The notes beneath the pieces were generated by a model. The model searched no databases. It saw only the letters and a program-made list of their open reading frames with translations, and had not been told where the DNA came from. A stretch of 17,052 bases of DNA from an uncultured Prevotella sp. (lineage in GTDB: Bacteria; Bacteroidota; Bacteroidia; Bacteroidales; Bacteroidaceae): assembly GCA_900556795.1 (NCBI GenBank), contig USQD01000012.1, positions 1-17,052 of the forward strand, in the 5' to 3' direction. Positions within the stretch are counted from its first letter, which is position 1; each line of letters opens with the position of its first letter. A program made the translations under genes and the position numbers. This document shows, piece after piece, positions 6,705 through 14,487 of the stretch.

Positions 6705-8555
6705 ATGATAGATTACAATCTTGAAAAGCGTAGATTTGTTATTGGGGGAGTGGCCATAGCTATTGTGGTCATTTACTCCATTCGTCTGTTTACGCTTCAG
6801 ATTATGAGCGACGACTATAAGAAGAATGCTGATAGTAATGCCTTTCTGAAGCAGATTGAGTTCCCTTCCCGTGGAGCCATTTACGACCGTAACGGCAAGC
6901 TGATGGTGTATAACCAGCCTTCCTATGACATCATGGTTGTGATGAAAGAGCAGGAAGGAAGACTCGATACCTTGGACTTCTGCAATTCCTTGGGAATTAC
7001 AAGGGAACAGTTTGACAAACGCATGGAAACCATCAAGGACCGTTCCAAGAATCCGGGCTATTCCAGATATACGCAACAGCTCTTTATGAGTCAGCTGTCG
7101 GACAAGGACTTCTCGGTATTTCAGGAAAAGATGTTCCGTTTTCCTGGCTTCTATGTTCAGAAGCGAAGCGTGAGAGAATATACCTATCCATACGCAGCCC
7201 ATGTACTGGGCGATGTGGGAGAGGTATCGGAAAGCGATATTGAGGAGGACGACTACTATCAGCCTGGTGACTATATCGGAAAACTGGGACTGGAGAAGCA
7301 TTATGAGAAGCAGCTCAGAGGACAGAAGGGTGTGAAAATCATGCTTCGAGATGCTCACGGACGAATACAGGGAAGCTATCAGAAGGGTAAACTTGACCAG
7401 CGACCTATAGCAGGTAAAGACCTGACTCTCGGTATCGACATCAATCTACAGGCACTCGGGGAACGGTTGCTGCAGGGCAAGATTGGAAGTATCGTGGCAA
7501 TCGACCCTCGTACCGGTGAAGTCCTGGCGATGGTTTCTTCACCAACTTACGACCCTCGTAAACTTGTGGGCAAGAACAGAGGAAAAATGCATAAATGGCT
7601 TTCCAAAAACCCTTGGAAACCGCTTCTGAACCGTAGTATTATGGGACAGTATCCTCCGGGTTCAACCTTCAAAACCACGCAGGCGTTGACCTTCCTGACC
7701 GAAGGTATCATCACTCCGGGTACAGCCTTTCCTTGTAATCACGGATTCTCTTACAGAGGATTGCACGTAGGATGTCACGGTCACCCATCGCCTATTGCGC
7801 TGGTGGATGCCATCAGTACTTCCTGCAACGGTTACTTCTGTTGGGGACTCTACTATATGATAGGCAAGAAGGGAAAGTATGGGTCTGTTCAGAACGCCAT
7901 GACAACCTGGAAAGACTATATGGTGAGCATGGGATTCGGCTATAAGCTGGGGATCGACTTGCCGGGCGAGAAACGAGGACTGATTCCGAATGCACAGTTC
8001 TACGACAAGGCTTACAAGGGATCATGGAATGGACTGACTATCATCAGTATCTCTATCGGACAGGGTGAGGTGAACCTGACACCGTTGCAGATTGCCAATC
8101 TGGGTGCTACTATCGCCAATCGAGGCTATTATTATGTGCCTCATGTCGTGCGCAAGGTAAAGGGTGAGCCGCTTGATACGCTCTATACCCGTAAGCACGT
8201 AACCAAGGCTTCGCGCAGAGCTTACAACTATGTAATTGCCGGTATGAGAAGTTCTGCCTTGAAGGGAACCTGTAAGATGCTTTCCCGTTACGATTTCGAG
8301 CCTTGCGGCAAGACGGGTACTGCCCAGAACCGTGGTCATGACCACTCTGTATTCATGGGTTTTGCACCAATGAACAACCCGAAGATTGCCATTGCGGTAT
8401 ACGTAGAAAATGGTGGATGGGGTGCCGACTATGGTGTGCCTATCGGAGGCTTGATGATGGAGCAATATCTGAAGGGTAAACTGTCGCCTGCTTCTGAAAG
8501 TCAGGCTGCCCAGATGCAGGCACGCAGAATTGCATACGGTTCTAGTAGTAGATAA
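6705..8555 (+). CDS. mrdA: Penicillin-binding protein 2 (peptidoglycan transpeptidase)
   Basis: Class B PBP that cross-links glycan strands made by RodA during elongation. From the ATG at 6705 it has 616 residues: cytoplasmic start, membrane anchor (about 11-31), PBP dimerisation region with RGAIYDRNGKLMVYNQPSYD (56-75), and the transpeptidase domain with all three active-site motifs, STFK (Ser320, Lys323), SCN (373-375) and KTGTA (536-540). PPGSTFK and CGKTGTAQN are typical of PBP2. The frame is open further upstream into mreD, but those codons are the mreD sequence in another frame; the ATG lies 17 nt after the mreD stop with AAGG shortly before it. The C-terminus (about 590-616) is a Gln/Ala/Ser/Arg-rich tail. 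Beta-lactams such as mecillinam act on this family. Confidence 0.96.
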   Translation: MIDYNLEKRRFVIGGVAIAIVVIYSIRLFTLQIMSDDYKKNADSNAFLKQIEFPSRGAIYDRNGKLMVYNQPSYDIMVVMKEQEGRLDTLDFCNSLGITREQFDKRMETIKDRSKNPGYSRYTQQLFMSQLSDKDFSVFQEKMFRFPGFYVQKRSVREYTYPYAAHVLGDVGEVSESDIEEDDYYQPGDYIGKLGLEKHYEKQLRGQKGVKIMLRDAHGRIQGSYQKGKLDQRPIAGKDLTLGIDINLQALGERLLQGKIGSIVAIDPRTGEVLAMVSSPTYDPRKLVGKNRGKMHKWLSKNPWKPLLNRSIMGQYPPGSTFKTTQALTFLTEGIITPGTAFPCNHGFSYRGLHVGCHGHPSPIALVDAISTSCNGYFCWGLYYMIGKKGKYGSVQNAMTTWKDYMVSMGFGYKLGIDLPGEKRGLIPNAQFYDKAYKGSWNGLTIISISIGQGEVNLTPLQIANLGATIANRGYYYVPHVVRKVKGEPLDTLYTRKHVTKASRRAYNYVIAGMRSSALKGTCKMLSRYDFEPCGKTGTAQNRGHDHSVFMGFAPMNNPKIAIAVYVENGGWGADYGVPIGGLMMEQYLKGKLSPASESQAAQMQARRIAYGSSSR

Positions 8556-8565
8556 GGGAACAATT

Positions 8566-8595
8566 GATAATGTATAATTAATAATGTATAAATTA
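8566..8595. repeat. Short A/T-rich direct repeat between mrdA and rodA
   Basis: ATAATGTATAATTA and ATAATGTATAAATTA follow each other directly in the 47-nt gap before rodA. It is a low-complexity element without a hairpin or promoter match; the genes on both sides are very probably co-transcribed. Confidence 0.5.
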
Positions 8596-8602
8596 TATTA
8601 TT

Positions 8603-10066
8603 ATGAGCGATAATAAACAACCTAGTGTGCTGCGTTCGCTCGACTGGTGGACGATAGGCATCTATCTGGCACTTCTGGCTTTTGGCTGGATCAGTGTCTG
8701 TGGTGCCAGTTACACATACGGTGACAATGAAATCTTCAGCTTGGGTGCTCGTTCGGGTATGCAGATTGTATGGATTGGAACATCGATAGCATTGGGTTTG
8801 GTTCTTCTTTTGCTCGATGATCGATTTTACGATACATTCTCGTATGTGATCTATGCGGTACTGATATTACTGCTTTTTGCCACGATATTCAATCCGCATA
8901 GCATCAAGGGTTCGCATTCGTGGCTCGTCCTGGGACCGCTCCGACTGCAACCTGCCGAGTTCGGTAAGTTTGCCACGGCTTTGGCTGTAGCGAAATTCAT
9001 GTCGAGCTATGGATTCAATATCCACAACATGAAGCATTTCATGGCGGCAGTAGGTATCATCATGCTTCCTATGGTATGTATCGTAGGGCAGCGTGAAACG
9101 GGTTCGGCGCTGGTTTATTCAGCCTTTTTCCTGATGCTCTATCGCGAAGGAATGCCGGGTGCCGTGCTCTTTACGGGAGTTTCGATGGTGGCTTATTTCG
9201 TGTTGGGCGTGAAGTATGAAAATGTAATGATGTGGGATACCTATACCTCGGTGGGTAAGTTTGTGGTGCTTTTGCTGGTACAGATTTTTACTTCCGGTAT
9301 GGTTTATTCGTATACGGGCAATAAGAAACATGCGCTAATCATCCTGGGCTATTCCCTGGGTATTACGCTGATATTTTCTCTTTTTTCCACCTACGTCATT
9401 CCGTTTGACGTCGTGTGGATACAGCTCCTGTTATGTGCGTTGATGATAGGATTCCTGGTTTACCATGGATTGAGGACAAGATTTAGGAATTACTTTCTCA
9501 TTTCAATATTCTCTCTTGGTTCTATCGCCTTCTTCTATAGTGCCGACTATGTGCTGAATAATGTGATGGAGCCTCACCAGCGAGTGCGTATCAACGTGCT
9601 TTTAGGTCTCGATGAAGACTTGGCGGGTGCTGGATATAATGTGCATCAGAGCGAGATTGCCATCGGTTCGGGTGGTTTGCAGGGTAAGGGATTCCTGAAT
9701 GGAACTCAGACTAAGCTCAAGTTCGTGCCAGAACAGGATACTGACTTCATCTTCTGTACGGTAGGAGAGGAGGAAGGCTTCTTGGGGTCGGCAGGTGTAT
9801 TGCTGCTGTTCCTGGCGTTGATATTGCGACTGATACACCTGGCAGAACGGCAACCGTTCAAGTTCGGACGAATATACGGCTATTGCGTGCTGAGTGTGTT
9901 CTTATTCCACCTTTTTATTAATGTAGGAATGGTGCTGGGACTGACGCCTGTAATCGGTATTCCTCTGCCGTTCTTCAGTTATGGTGGTAGTTCGCTATGG
10001 GGCTTTACCATTCTGCTCTTCATCTTTCTGAGAATAGATGCTGGTAGAAATCTGGTAAGAAGCTAG
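8603..10066 (+). CDS. rodA: SEDS peptidoglycan glycosyltransferase RodA
   Basis: Polytopic membrane enzyme that polymerises lipid II into glycan strands and works as a pair with PBP2. The 487 residues contain many hydrophobic helices and the SEDS signatures KGSHSWLVLGPLRLQPAEFG (about 108-127), AIGSGGLQGKGFLNGTQTKL, FVPEQDTDFIF (conserved acidic residue Asp381) and, near the C-terminus, TPVIGIPLPFFSYGGSS. It is longer than the roughly 370-400 residues of proteobacterial RodA; extra hydrophobic segments lie between about 190 and 310 (for example SVGKFVVLLLVQIFTSGMVY), a size I associate with Bacteroidetes RodA. Last gene of the mre block, with a terminator just downstream. An FtsW identity is less likely given the place directly after PBP2. 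Confidence 0.95.
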   Translation: MSDNKQPSVLRSLDWWTIGIYLALLAFGWISVCGASYTYGDNEIFSLGARSGMQIVWIGTSIALGLVLLLLDDRFYDTFSYVIYAVLILLLFATIFNPHSIKGSHSWLVLGPLRLQPAEFGKFATALAVAKFMSSYGFNIHNMKHFMAAVGIIMLPMVCIVGQRETGSALVYSAFFLMLYREGMPGAVLFTGVSMVAYFVLGVKYENVMMWDTYTSVGKFVVLLLVQIFTSGMVYSYTGNKKHALIILGYSLGITLIFSLFSTYVIPFDVVWIQLLLCALMIGFLVYHGLRTRFRNYFLISIFSLGSIAFFYSADYVLNNVMEPHQRVRINVLLGLDEDLAGAGYNVHQSEIAIGSGGLQGKGFLNGTQTKLKFVPEQDTDFIFCTVGEEEGFLGSAGVLLLFLALILRLIHLAERQPFKFGRIYGYCVLSVFLFHLFINVGMVLGLTPVIGIPLPFFSYGGSSLWGFTILLFIFLRIDAGRNLVRS

Positions 10067-10090
10067 GATCTGGTAAGAAGTTAGAATAAA

Positions 10091-10129
10091 GAAAAATGAC
10101 CAATGGGAAATCCTCATTGGTCATTTTTT
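10091..10129. terminator. Strong bidirectional terminator between rodA and gldH
   Basis: AAAAATGACCAATG (10092-10105) pairs perfectly with CATTGGTCATTTTT (10115-10128); the inner part can extend by two more pairs. A-runs and T-runs flank it on both strands, so it can end rodA transcripts and the convergent gldH transcripts. The gldH stop codon lies inside the element. Confidence 0.85.
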
Positions 10130-10599
10130 GTTATTTTCACTCCGATGTCGCTTACACCTGGCAGAATCTCGCGCTTCATGTCATGGCGGACTGTGATGTG
10201 GATAGAGTCTCCTTGGTTCAACTTGTAGACGTTGATAGGGAAGTTGTACTGATAGTAACTGATGCCTTGTCCTTTGCTTACACCATTCTTATCTATCAGC
10301 TGACAGTTTACAGTATCAGTCTTGCATGCGCTGGGCACATGCTTGTTGTTGTGGTAGATGTTCTGCTCCACGATGAGGGTAAGTCCCATGAAAGGATAAT
10401 TTCCCGCGATGCGGAGCCCCAGGCTCTCGTTGTAATAGCCGCCTTCCAGAAGAGGTGGAATCTCGAACGAGAGCGTGTCGTTCTTCTCCCATCCTGCAAT
10501 CGGTGTATGCGCATAACTGTCGAATACGGTAGAATGTTTACAGGAAGGGAGCGACATGGTTGCTACCATTGCTAATATCAGATATATCAGTCGTTTCAT
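10114..10599 (-). CDS. gldH: GldH-family gliding-motility lipoprotein
   Basis: GldH is a lipoprotein first found as necessary for gliding in Flavobacterium; homologues occur in many non-gliding Bacteroidetes, where the job is unclear. The 161 residues start with a lipoprotein signal, MKRLIYLILAMVATMSLPSC, with Cys20 as the likely lipidated residue. The mature part has the GldH pattern: VFDSYAHTPIAGWEKNDTLSFEIPPL, then a beta-rich domain, LRIAGNYPFMGLTLIVEQNI, and a C-terminal basic strand. It overlaps the stop of the PSP1 gene by one base (TAATG), which points to translational coupling. Its last codons and stop lie in the terminator stem. Family assignment rests on sequence style and on the neighbourhood with the PSP1 gene and holB. 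Confidence 0.85.
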   Translation of the reverse strand: MKRLIYLILAMVATMSLPSCKHSTVFDSYAHTPIAGWEKNDTLSFEIPPLLEGGYYNESLGLRIAGNYPFMGLTLIVEQNIYHNNKHVPSACKTDTVNCQLIDKNGVSKGQGISYYQYNFPINVYKLNQGDSIHITVRHDMKREILPGVSDIGVKITKNDQ

Positions 10600-12032
10600 T
10601 ACTTATCTTCTAGCTTTTTATCACCGCCATGCTGCTGGCGTGGCTGACGATTGCGATTGTCGCGACGGCGATTGTTGTTGCCGTTCTGATGACGGTTGCC
10701 CTGACGGTTCTCGCCCTGCTGCCCGTTCTGCTGCTGGCGGTTCTCGCTCTGCTGCCCGTTCTGCTGCTGGCGGTTCTCGCCTTGCTGCCCGTTCTGCTGC
10801 TGGCGGTTTTCGCCCTGCTGCCCGTTCTGCTGCTGACGGTTCTCGCCCTGCTGCCCGTTCTGCTGCTGACGGTTCTCGCCCTGCTGCTGGCGATTTTCGT
10901 TTTGCTGCTTGTTTGCCTTATTGTCTGCGTCTTGGCGATTACGATTCTTGTTATTCTTCTTTTTCTTTTTCTTCGACTTGTCAAAGCGGCTCAAGTCAGA
11001 TTCGTTGAGCAAATCGATAGGCTTTGAAGATTCCTTGATCTTGCCGTTCTCCAGCAAGCTGAGAGGCTTTTCGCCTTTCCTGTTCATCTCGATGATTTCC
11101 TTGGCGCGTGCTGCGGTAATGGTTTCGAGGTTTGATGCCAGGTTCTTATCAGAAGAATAGGTGATGAGACCAGCCAGAATATCTACCTTGAACTGATGGA
11201 ATTCGCCATCAGCAGTCTGCAGAACAGCATCCTTTGGAGGCATCTTGCGGCTTGCTTCTACATAGTTGTCTACCTCATAGTTGAGACAACATTTCAGCTT
11301 GGCGCACATACCTGCCAACTTCTGAGGGTTGAGCGAGATGTCCTGATAGCGTGCGGCATTGGTGCTGACGCTCACAAAATTCTTCATCCATGTAGCGCAG
11401 CAGAGTTCGCGACCACAAGGACCGGTACCACCGATGCGGCCTGCTTCCTGACGGGCACCAATCTGCTTCATCTCGATGCGCACGTGGAAGGTATCAGCAA
11501 GCACCTTGATGAGCTGACGGAAGTCAACTCGCTCATCGGCGATATAATAGAATATAGCCTTGTTGCCATCACCCTGATACTCTACGTCTCCGATTTTCAT
11601 TTTCAATCCGAGGTCTAGGGCTATCTGTCGGCTCTGAATCATGGTATCATGTTCGCGTCTCTTTGCCTCCTTGCATTTGTCAAGGTCTACCTGCTTGGCG
11701 ATACGATAGATGCGTTTGATATCATCCTGCGACTTGAGATTTGCCTTCTTCAGCTGCAGTTTTACGAGTCTGCCGGTGAGTGTAACCACACCGATGTCGT
11801 GACCAGGGTTAGCTTCCACAGCCACTACATCGCCCTTTTTGAGGTCCAGGTTGTTCACATTATGGTAATATCCTTTTCGGGTATTCTTGAATTGCACTTC
11901 CACAAGGTCGGTGCTTTCTGCGTTACCTGGTACGTCTGCTAGCCAGTCATATGTGTTCAGCTGTCTGTCCTGTCGTCCTACCGCCTTGCAGCAGAGTCCT
12001 CGGTCGCAGCCGTTCCACAATCTGAATTTCAT
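10599..12032 (-). CDS. PSP1-domain protein (RicT/YaaT-like) with repeat tail
   Basis: The 477-residue product has a Cys-rich PSP1 core. Cysteines appear as NGCDRGLCC near the N-terminus, GPCGRELCC (about 204-212) and MCAKLKCC (about 242-249). In Bacillus RicT (YaaT) such cysteines help bind iron-sulphur clusters in a complex with RicA and RicF that affects RNase Y; whether this applies in Bacteroidetes, where I see no RicA/RicF nearby, is inference. After about residue 350 comes a lysine run (KSKKKKKKNNKNRNR) and a Q/N/R/G-rich low-complexity tail with five copies of an 11-residue unit (ENRQQQNGQQG). The tail is basic and probably disordered. The start is uncertain: an in-frame GTG at 12047 would add five residues. 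The gene is coupled to gldH by TAATG overlap and lies 111 nt from holB. Confidence 0.9.
   Translation of the reverse strand: MKFRLWNGCDRGLCCKAVGRQDRQLNTYDWLADVPGNAESTDLVEVQFKNTRKGYYHNVNNLDLKKGDVVAVEANPGHDIGVVTLTGRLVKLQLKKANLKSQDDIKRIYRIAKQVDLDKCKEAKRREHDTMIQSRQIALDLGLKMKIGDVEYQGDGNKAIFYYIADERVDFRQLIKVLADTFHVRIEMKQIGARQEAGRIGGTGPCGRELCCATWMKNFVSVSTNAARYQDISLNPQKLAGMCAKLKCCLNYEVDNYVEASRKMPPKDAVLQTADGEFHQFKVDILAGLITYSSDKNLASNLETITAARAKEIIEMNRKGEKPLSLLENGKIKESSKPIDLLNESDLSRFDKSKKKKKKNNKNRNRQDADNKANKQQNENRQQQGENRQQQNGQQGENRQQQNGQQGENRQQQNGQQGENRQQQNGQQSENRQQQNGQQGENRQGNRHQNGNNNRRRDNRNRQPRQQHGGDKKLEDK
10705..10890. repeat. 33-bp tandem repeat array inside the PSP1 gene
   Basis: Units begin with CGGTT at 10705, 10738, 10771, 10804 and 10837, a constant period of 33 bp, and a partial sixth starts at 10870. 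Copies differ at only a few positions (for example TCGCCC/TCGCTC/TCGCCT). Because 33 is a multiple of 3, copy number can change without breaking the reading frame; each unit encodes 11 residues of the Q/N-rich tail. Confidence 0.92.
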
Positions 12033-12143
12033 ATTTTTGTAATCCACGATAATCTATTTTATAATTTTATTAATGTATATTGATAGGCTTACGCCCTTTG
12101 TTTCTCTTGAATTATTCGCTCTTTGTTTTTCACTTTTTACTTT

Positions 12144-13256
12144 TTACTTCCTGATGAGCAGTACGATGATTTTGAGCGCCATATCGAAGAATACTATCTT
12201 TGGATTGGCATTCTGACTAATGAAGCGTTTGCTCTCCTCGAAGAGGTTGGAGATGTCTATGATATTCGCCTCGTTGATGAAGCGGGCGAAGTTCTTGGCG
12301 AAGTTTTCCTCTTCCTGTGTCATGTAGTTCAGTTCAGGTTGTCTGAAATTGTACATGAAACTCTCCCGGAGCATGTGCATGAAGTAGTCGAGCATTCTCT
12401 TCTGTTTCTCTCTTCCAAAAGTGGAAACCACTTCGCTCCATTTCTTCAGGTCGTGAATGTTGCGCATGTAAGCTAGTCGCATCAGCATGATAAACATGTC
12501 GAGATGCTGTCTTTTTTCATTGCCGGCATTGAGTTCTTCCAATGCTGCATTCCAGTTGCCGTTGGCGATGCGGGCTATTCGGTGTGCCATGTTGGGTTCC
12601 AAAGCCCTGCGTTCTATCAATGCCTGCTCGATGTCTTCTGTAGCAATCTTCTTGAAATCGATGCGCTGGGTTCGGCTTCTGATAGTTTCCAGAAGAAGTT
12701 CAGGCTGTTCGCTTACGAGCAGGAAGAGGGTTTGGCGAGGTGGTTCCTCCAGCAGTTTCAGTATCTTGTTGGCACTCTGCTGGTTCATTCTTTCCGGTAG
12801 CCATATCAGGCTGATCTTGTAACCTCCCTGGCTCGACATCATGATGAGTTTCTTGGCAAGGTCATCGCTTTCTTCGGCGGTGATGATAGCCTGCTTGTTT
12901 AAGTCGGCATCGCTTTTGCCCATCTTCTGTATCCATTCACCAATTAGGACGTAAGCTCCATCCTTGAGCAGCATCTCGCGCCATTCCCGGATGAAATCAT
13001 CGCTAACTGGGGTATGATCGCCACTCATATCGGAAGTTTTGATAGTTGGGTAAGTGAAGTGGAGATCAGGATGCTCCCATTTGTTGAGCATCGGAGAATC
13101 TCCAAGCAGATAGCTGGCGAAGGCCAGTGCCATCGCCAATTTACCGCAACCTTCCGGTCCGCAGAACATCAAGGCATGGGGGATGCGATTCTCCTGAGCC
13201 ATCTTCATCAGACGGTTCCATACTTCTTGCTGACCTATCACTTCCTTTATAGACAT
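12144..13256 (-). CDS. holB: DNA polymerase III subunit delta-prime (clamp loader)
   Basis: Clamp-loader subunit that helps load the beta sliding clamp at replication forks. From the ATG at 13256 it has 370 residues: AAA+ fold beginning SIKEVIGQQEVWNRL, a P-loop-like GPEGCGKLA (33-41) in which the usual Ser/Thr after Lys is Leu, KISLIWLPERMNQQSANKIL, LLEEPP (168-173) and SRT (194-196) where loader subunits usually have SRC. The four zinc-binding cysteines of E. coli delta-prime are absent; the corresponding region has EHPDLHFTYP. A degenerate P-loop is normal for delta-prime, which does not hydrolyse ATP. An upstream in-frame ATG (13286) would add ten residues (MFKIQSKKRS). It leads into the PSP1 gene and gldH on the same strand. 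Confidence 0.9.
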   Translation of the reverse strand: MSIKEVIGQQEVWNRLMKMAQENRIPHALMFCGPEGCGKLAMALAFASYLLGDSPMLNKWEHPDLHFTYPTIKTSDMSGDHTPVSDDFIREWREMLLKDGAYVLIGEWIQKMGKSDADLNKQAIITAEESDDLAKKLIMMSSQGGYKISLIWLPERMNQQSANKILKLLEEPPRQTLFLLVSEQPELLLETIRSRTQRIDFKKIATEDIEQALIERRALEPNMAHRIARIANGNWNAALEELNAGNEKRQHLDMFIMLMRLAYMRNIHDLKKWSEVVSTFGREKQKRMLDYFMHMLRESFMYNFRQPELNYMTQEEENFAKNFARFINEANIIDISNLFEESKRFISQNANPKIVFFDMALKIIVLLIRK

Positions 13257-13366
13257 TGATCTCTTTTTACTTTGAATTTTGAACATTGAACTTTATGATC
13301 AGTAGTCAGAAGTTTTTTTATTTCTGACACCCAATCTAGTACCTTCCTGTAGCAGGAGCCTTTACC

Positions 13367-14323
13367 CTAAAACAGGGCTTTGGCAATCTGTTTGACGCTA
13401 TCCACTGCCGAAACAGTGAAGAAATGGATATTGTTGTAACCGTGCTCGAACAGGTCTTTCACCTGAGCAGTTGTCCATTCTATACCGAGAGCTTTGGCGT
13501 CTTCATCCGTCTTGCACTTTAAAACTTCCTGTGCCAATTCCTCAGGAATGTCGCAATGGAAGGTCTTTGGTACCACGGTGAGCTGGCTCAGCTTGGCAAA
13601 TGGCTTCAAGGCTGGTATGATAGGAATGGTGATACCCATCTTGCGAGCCTTGTCTACAAAGTCATAGAACTTCTGGTTGTCGTAGAAGAGCTGGGTAACA
13701 GCGTATGCAGCGCCCAACTGTTGCTTCTCCAACAAGTGCTGCATATCCATTTCCAGGTTAGGAGCTTCTTCGTGCTTCTCAGGATAGCAAGCCACGCCGC
13801 AGCAGAATTTCTCGCCAGGATGCTTGATAGGAGTTCCATCGCTGAAGAAACCTTCATTGAATTGGTTCACCTGCTTCAAAAGGTCGGTTGCATTCGCATG
13901 ACCATTTTGGGTAGGAGTGAACATTCTATCATCCTTAGCCTTATCACCGCGAAGTACCAGGATATTGCTGATGCCCAGAAACTGGAGGTCGAGCAATTCG
14001 TACTCAATGTCTTCCTTGGTGACGCCACTGCAAATGACGTGCGGAATGACAGGAATATCGTACTTGTTCTGGATGGCAGCTGCAATGGCGACGGTACCCG
14101 GACGGCGGCGTACACGCTGGCGAGACAACAAACCATTTTCCAATTCCTTGTAAACGTATTCGCTGTGATGTGTTGTAATGTTGATAAACCTAGGAGCATA
14201 ATCCTTCAGGCTGTCGATGGTGCGGAACAAAGCCGCAGTACCATTGCCCTTGAGAGGAGGCAGAACTTCGAAAGAAAAGCCTCGCTTATTGCCCTCATTT
14301 TGTAGAAAATCTGCTATATTCAT
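13367..14323 (-). CDS. metF: 5,10-methylenetetrahydrofolate reductase
   Basis: FAD-dependent reductase that makes 5-methyltetrahydrofolate, the methyl donor for methionine synthesis. The 318 residues form a complete MetF barrel: SFEVLPP at 17-23 with the catalytic-type Glu19, FINITTHHSEY (47-57), the FAD-region motif LRGD with Asp127, GVACYPEKHEEAPN, the FYDNQKFYDF segment, IPIIPALKPF and, at the end, IHFFTVSAVDSV. Length is normal for the bacterial single-domain enzyme. A -7 box on the minus strand sits 36 nt before the ATG. It points the same way as holB, with a 110-nt gap; whether they share a transcript is open. I saw no SAM riboswitch in the 164-nt upstream region. Confidence 0.96.
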   Translation of the reverse strand: MNIADFLQNEGNKRGFSFEVLPPLKGNGTAALFRTIDSLKDYAPRFINITTHHSEYVYKELENGLLSRQRVRRRPGTVAIAAAIQNKYDIPVIPHVICSGVTKEDIEYELLDLQFLGISNILVLRGDKAKDDRMFTPTQNGHANATDLLKQVNQFNEGFFSDGTPIKHPGEKFCCGVACYPEKHEEAPNLEMDMQHLLEKQQLGAAYAVTQLFYDNQKFYDFVDKARKMGITIPIIPALKPFAKLSQLTVVPKTFHCDIPEELAQEVLKCKTDEDAKALGIEWTTAQVKDLFEHGYNNIHFFTVSAVDSVKQIAKALF

Positions 14324-14358
14324 ATGACGTAATCTCTGTTGAAAATATAATTTGGTTG

Positions 14359-14366
14359 CAAATTTA
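14359..14366 (-). promoter_or_regulatory. Likely -7 promoter box of metF
   Basis: On the minus strand TAAATTTG matches TAnnTTTG and lies 36 nt before the metF ATG, giving a leader of about 25-30 nt. No convincing TTTG is found 19-21 nt further upstream (the place reads TGCG), so the match is partial. Confidence 0.45.
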
Positions 14367-14487
14367 CAAAAAAAATAGGGGAAAAACGCACTTTATACGT
14401 AATATTTTAAAAGAAAAAGCGTTTATAAGTATATAATATCTAGTTATACTACATAAAACAAACAAATTATTCAAACCTATAAAAATA

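Noticed and set aside
10705-10890. Possible CRISPR array because of regularly spaced repeats
   Set aside because: The 33-bp units are directly adjacent, with no unique spacers, and are in frame within a coding gene.
10556-11008. Plus-strand ORF rich in Ala/Arg/Ser repeats
   Set aside because: Another frame of the same repeat array, antisense to the PSP1 gene, with no independent support.
10629-11027. Plus-strand ORF with a striking LLPVLLLAVLA repeat, looking like a membrane protein
   Set aside because: It is the antisense reading of the 33-bp repeats of the PSP1 gene; the hydrophobic pattern comes from reverse-reading CAG/CAA-rich codons.
13305-13328. GTCAGAA/TTCTGAC hairpin between metF and holB as a terminator
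   Set aside because: Only 7 bp, A/T-rich, with the T-run in the loop and not after the stem.
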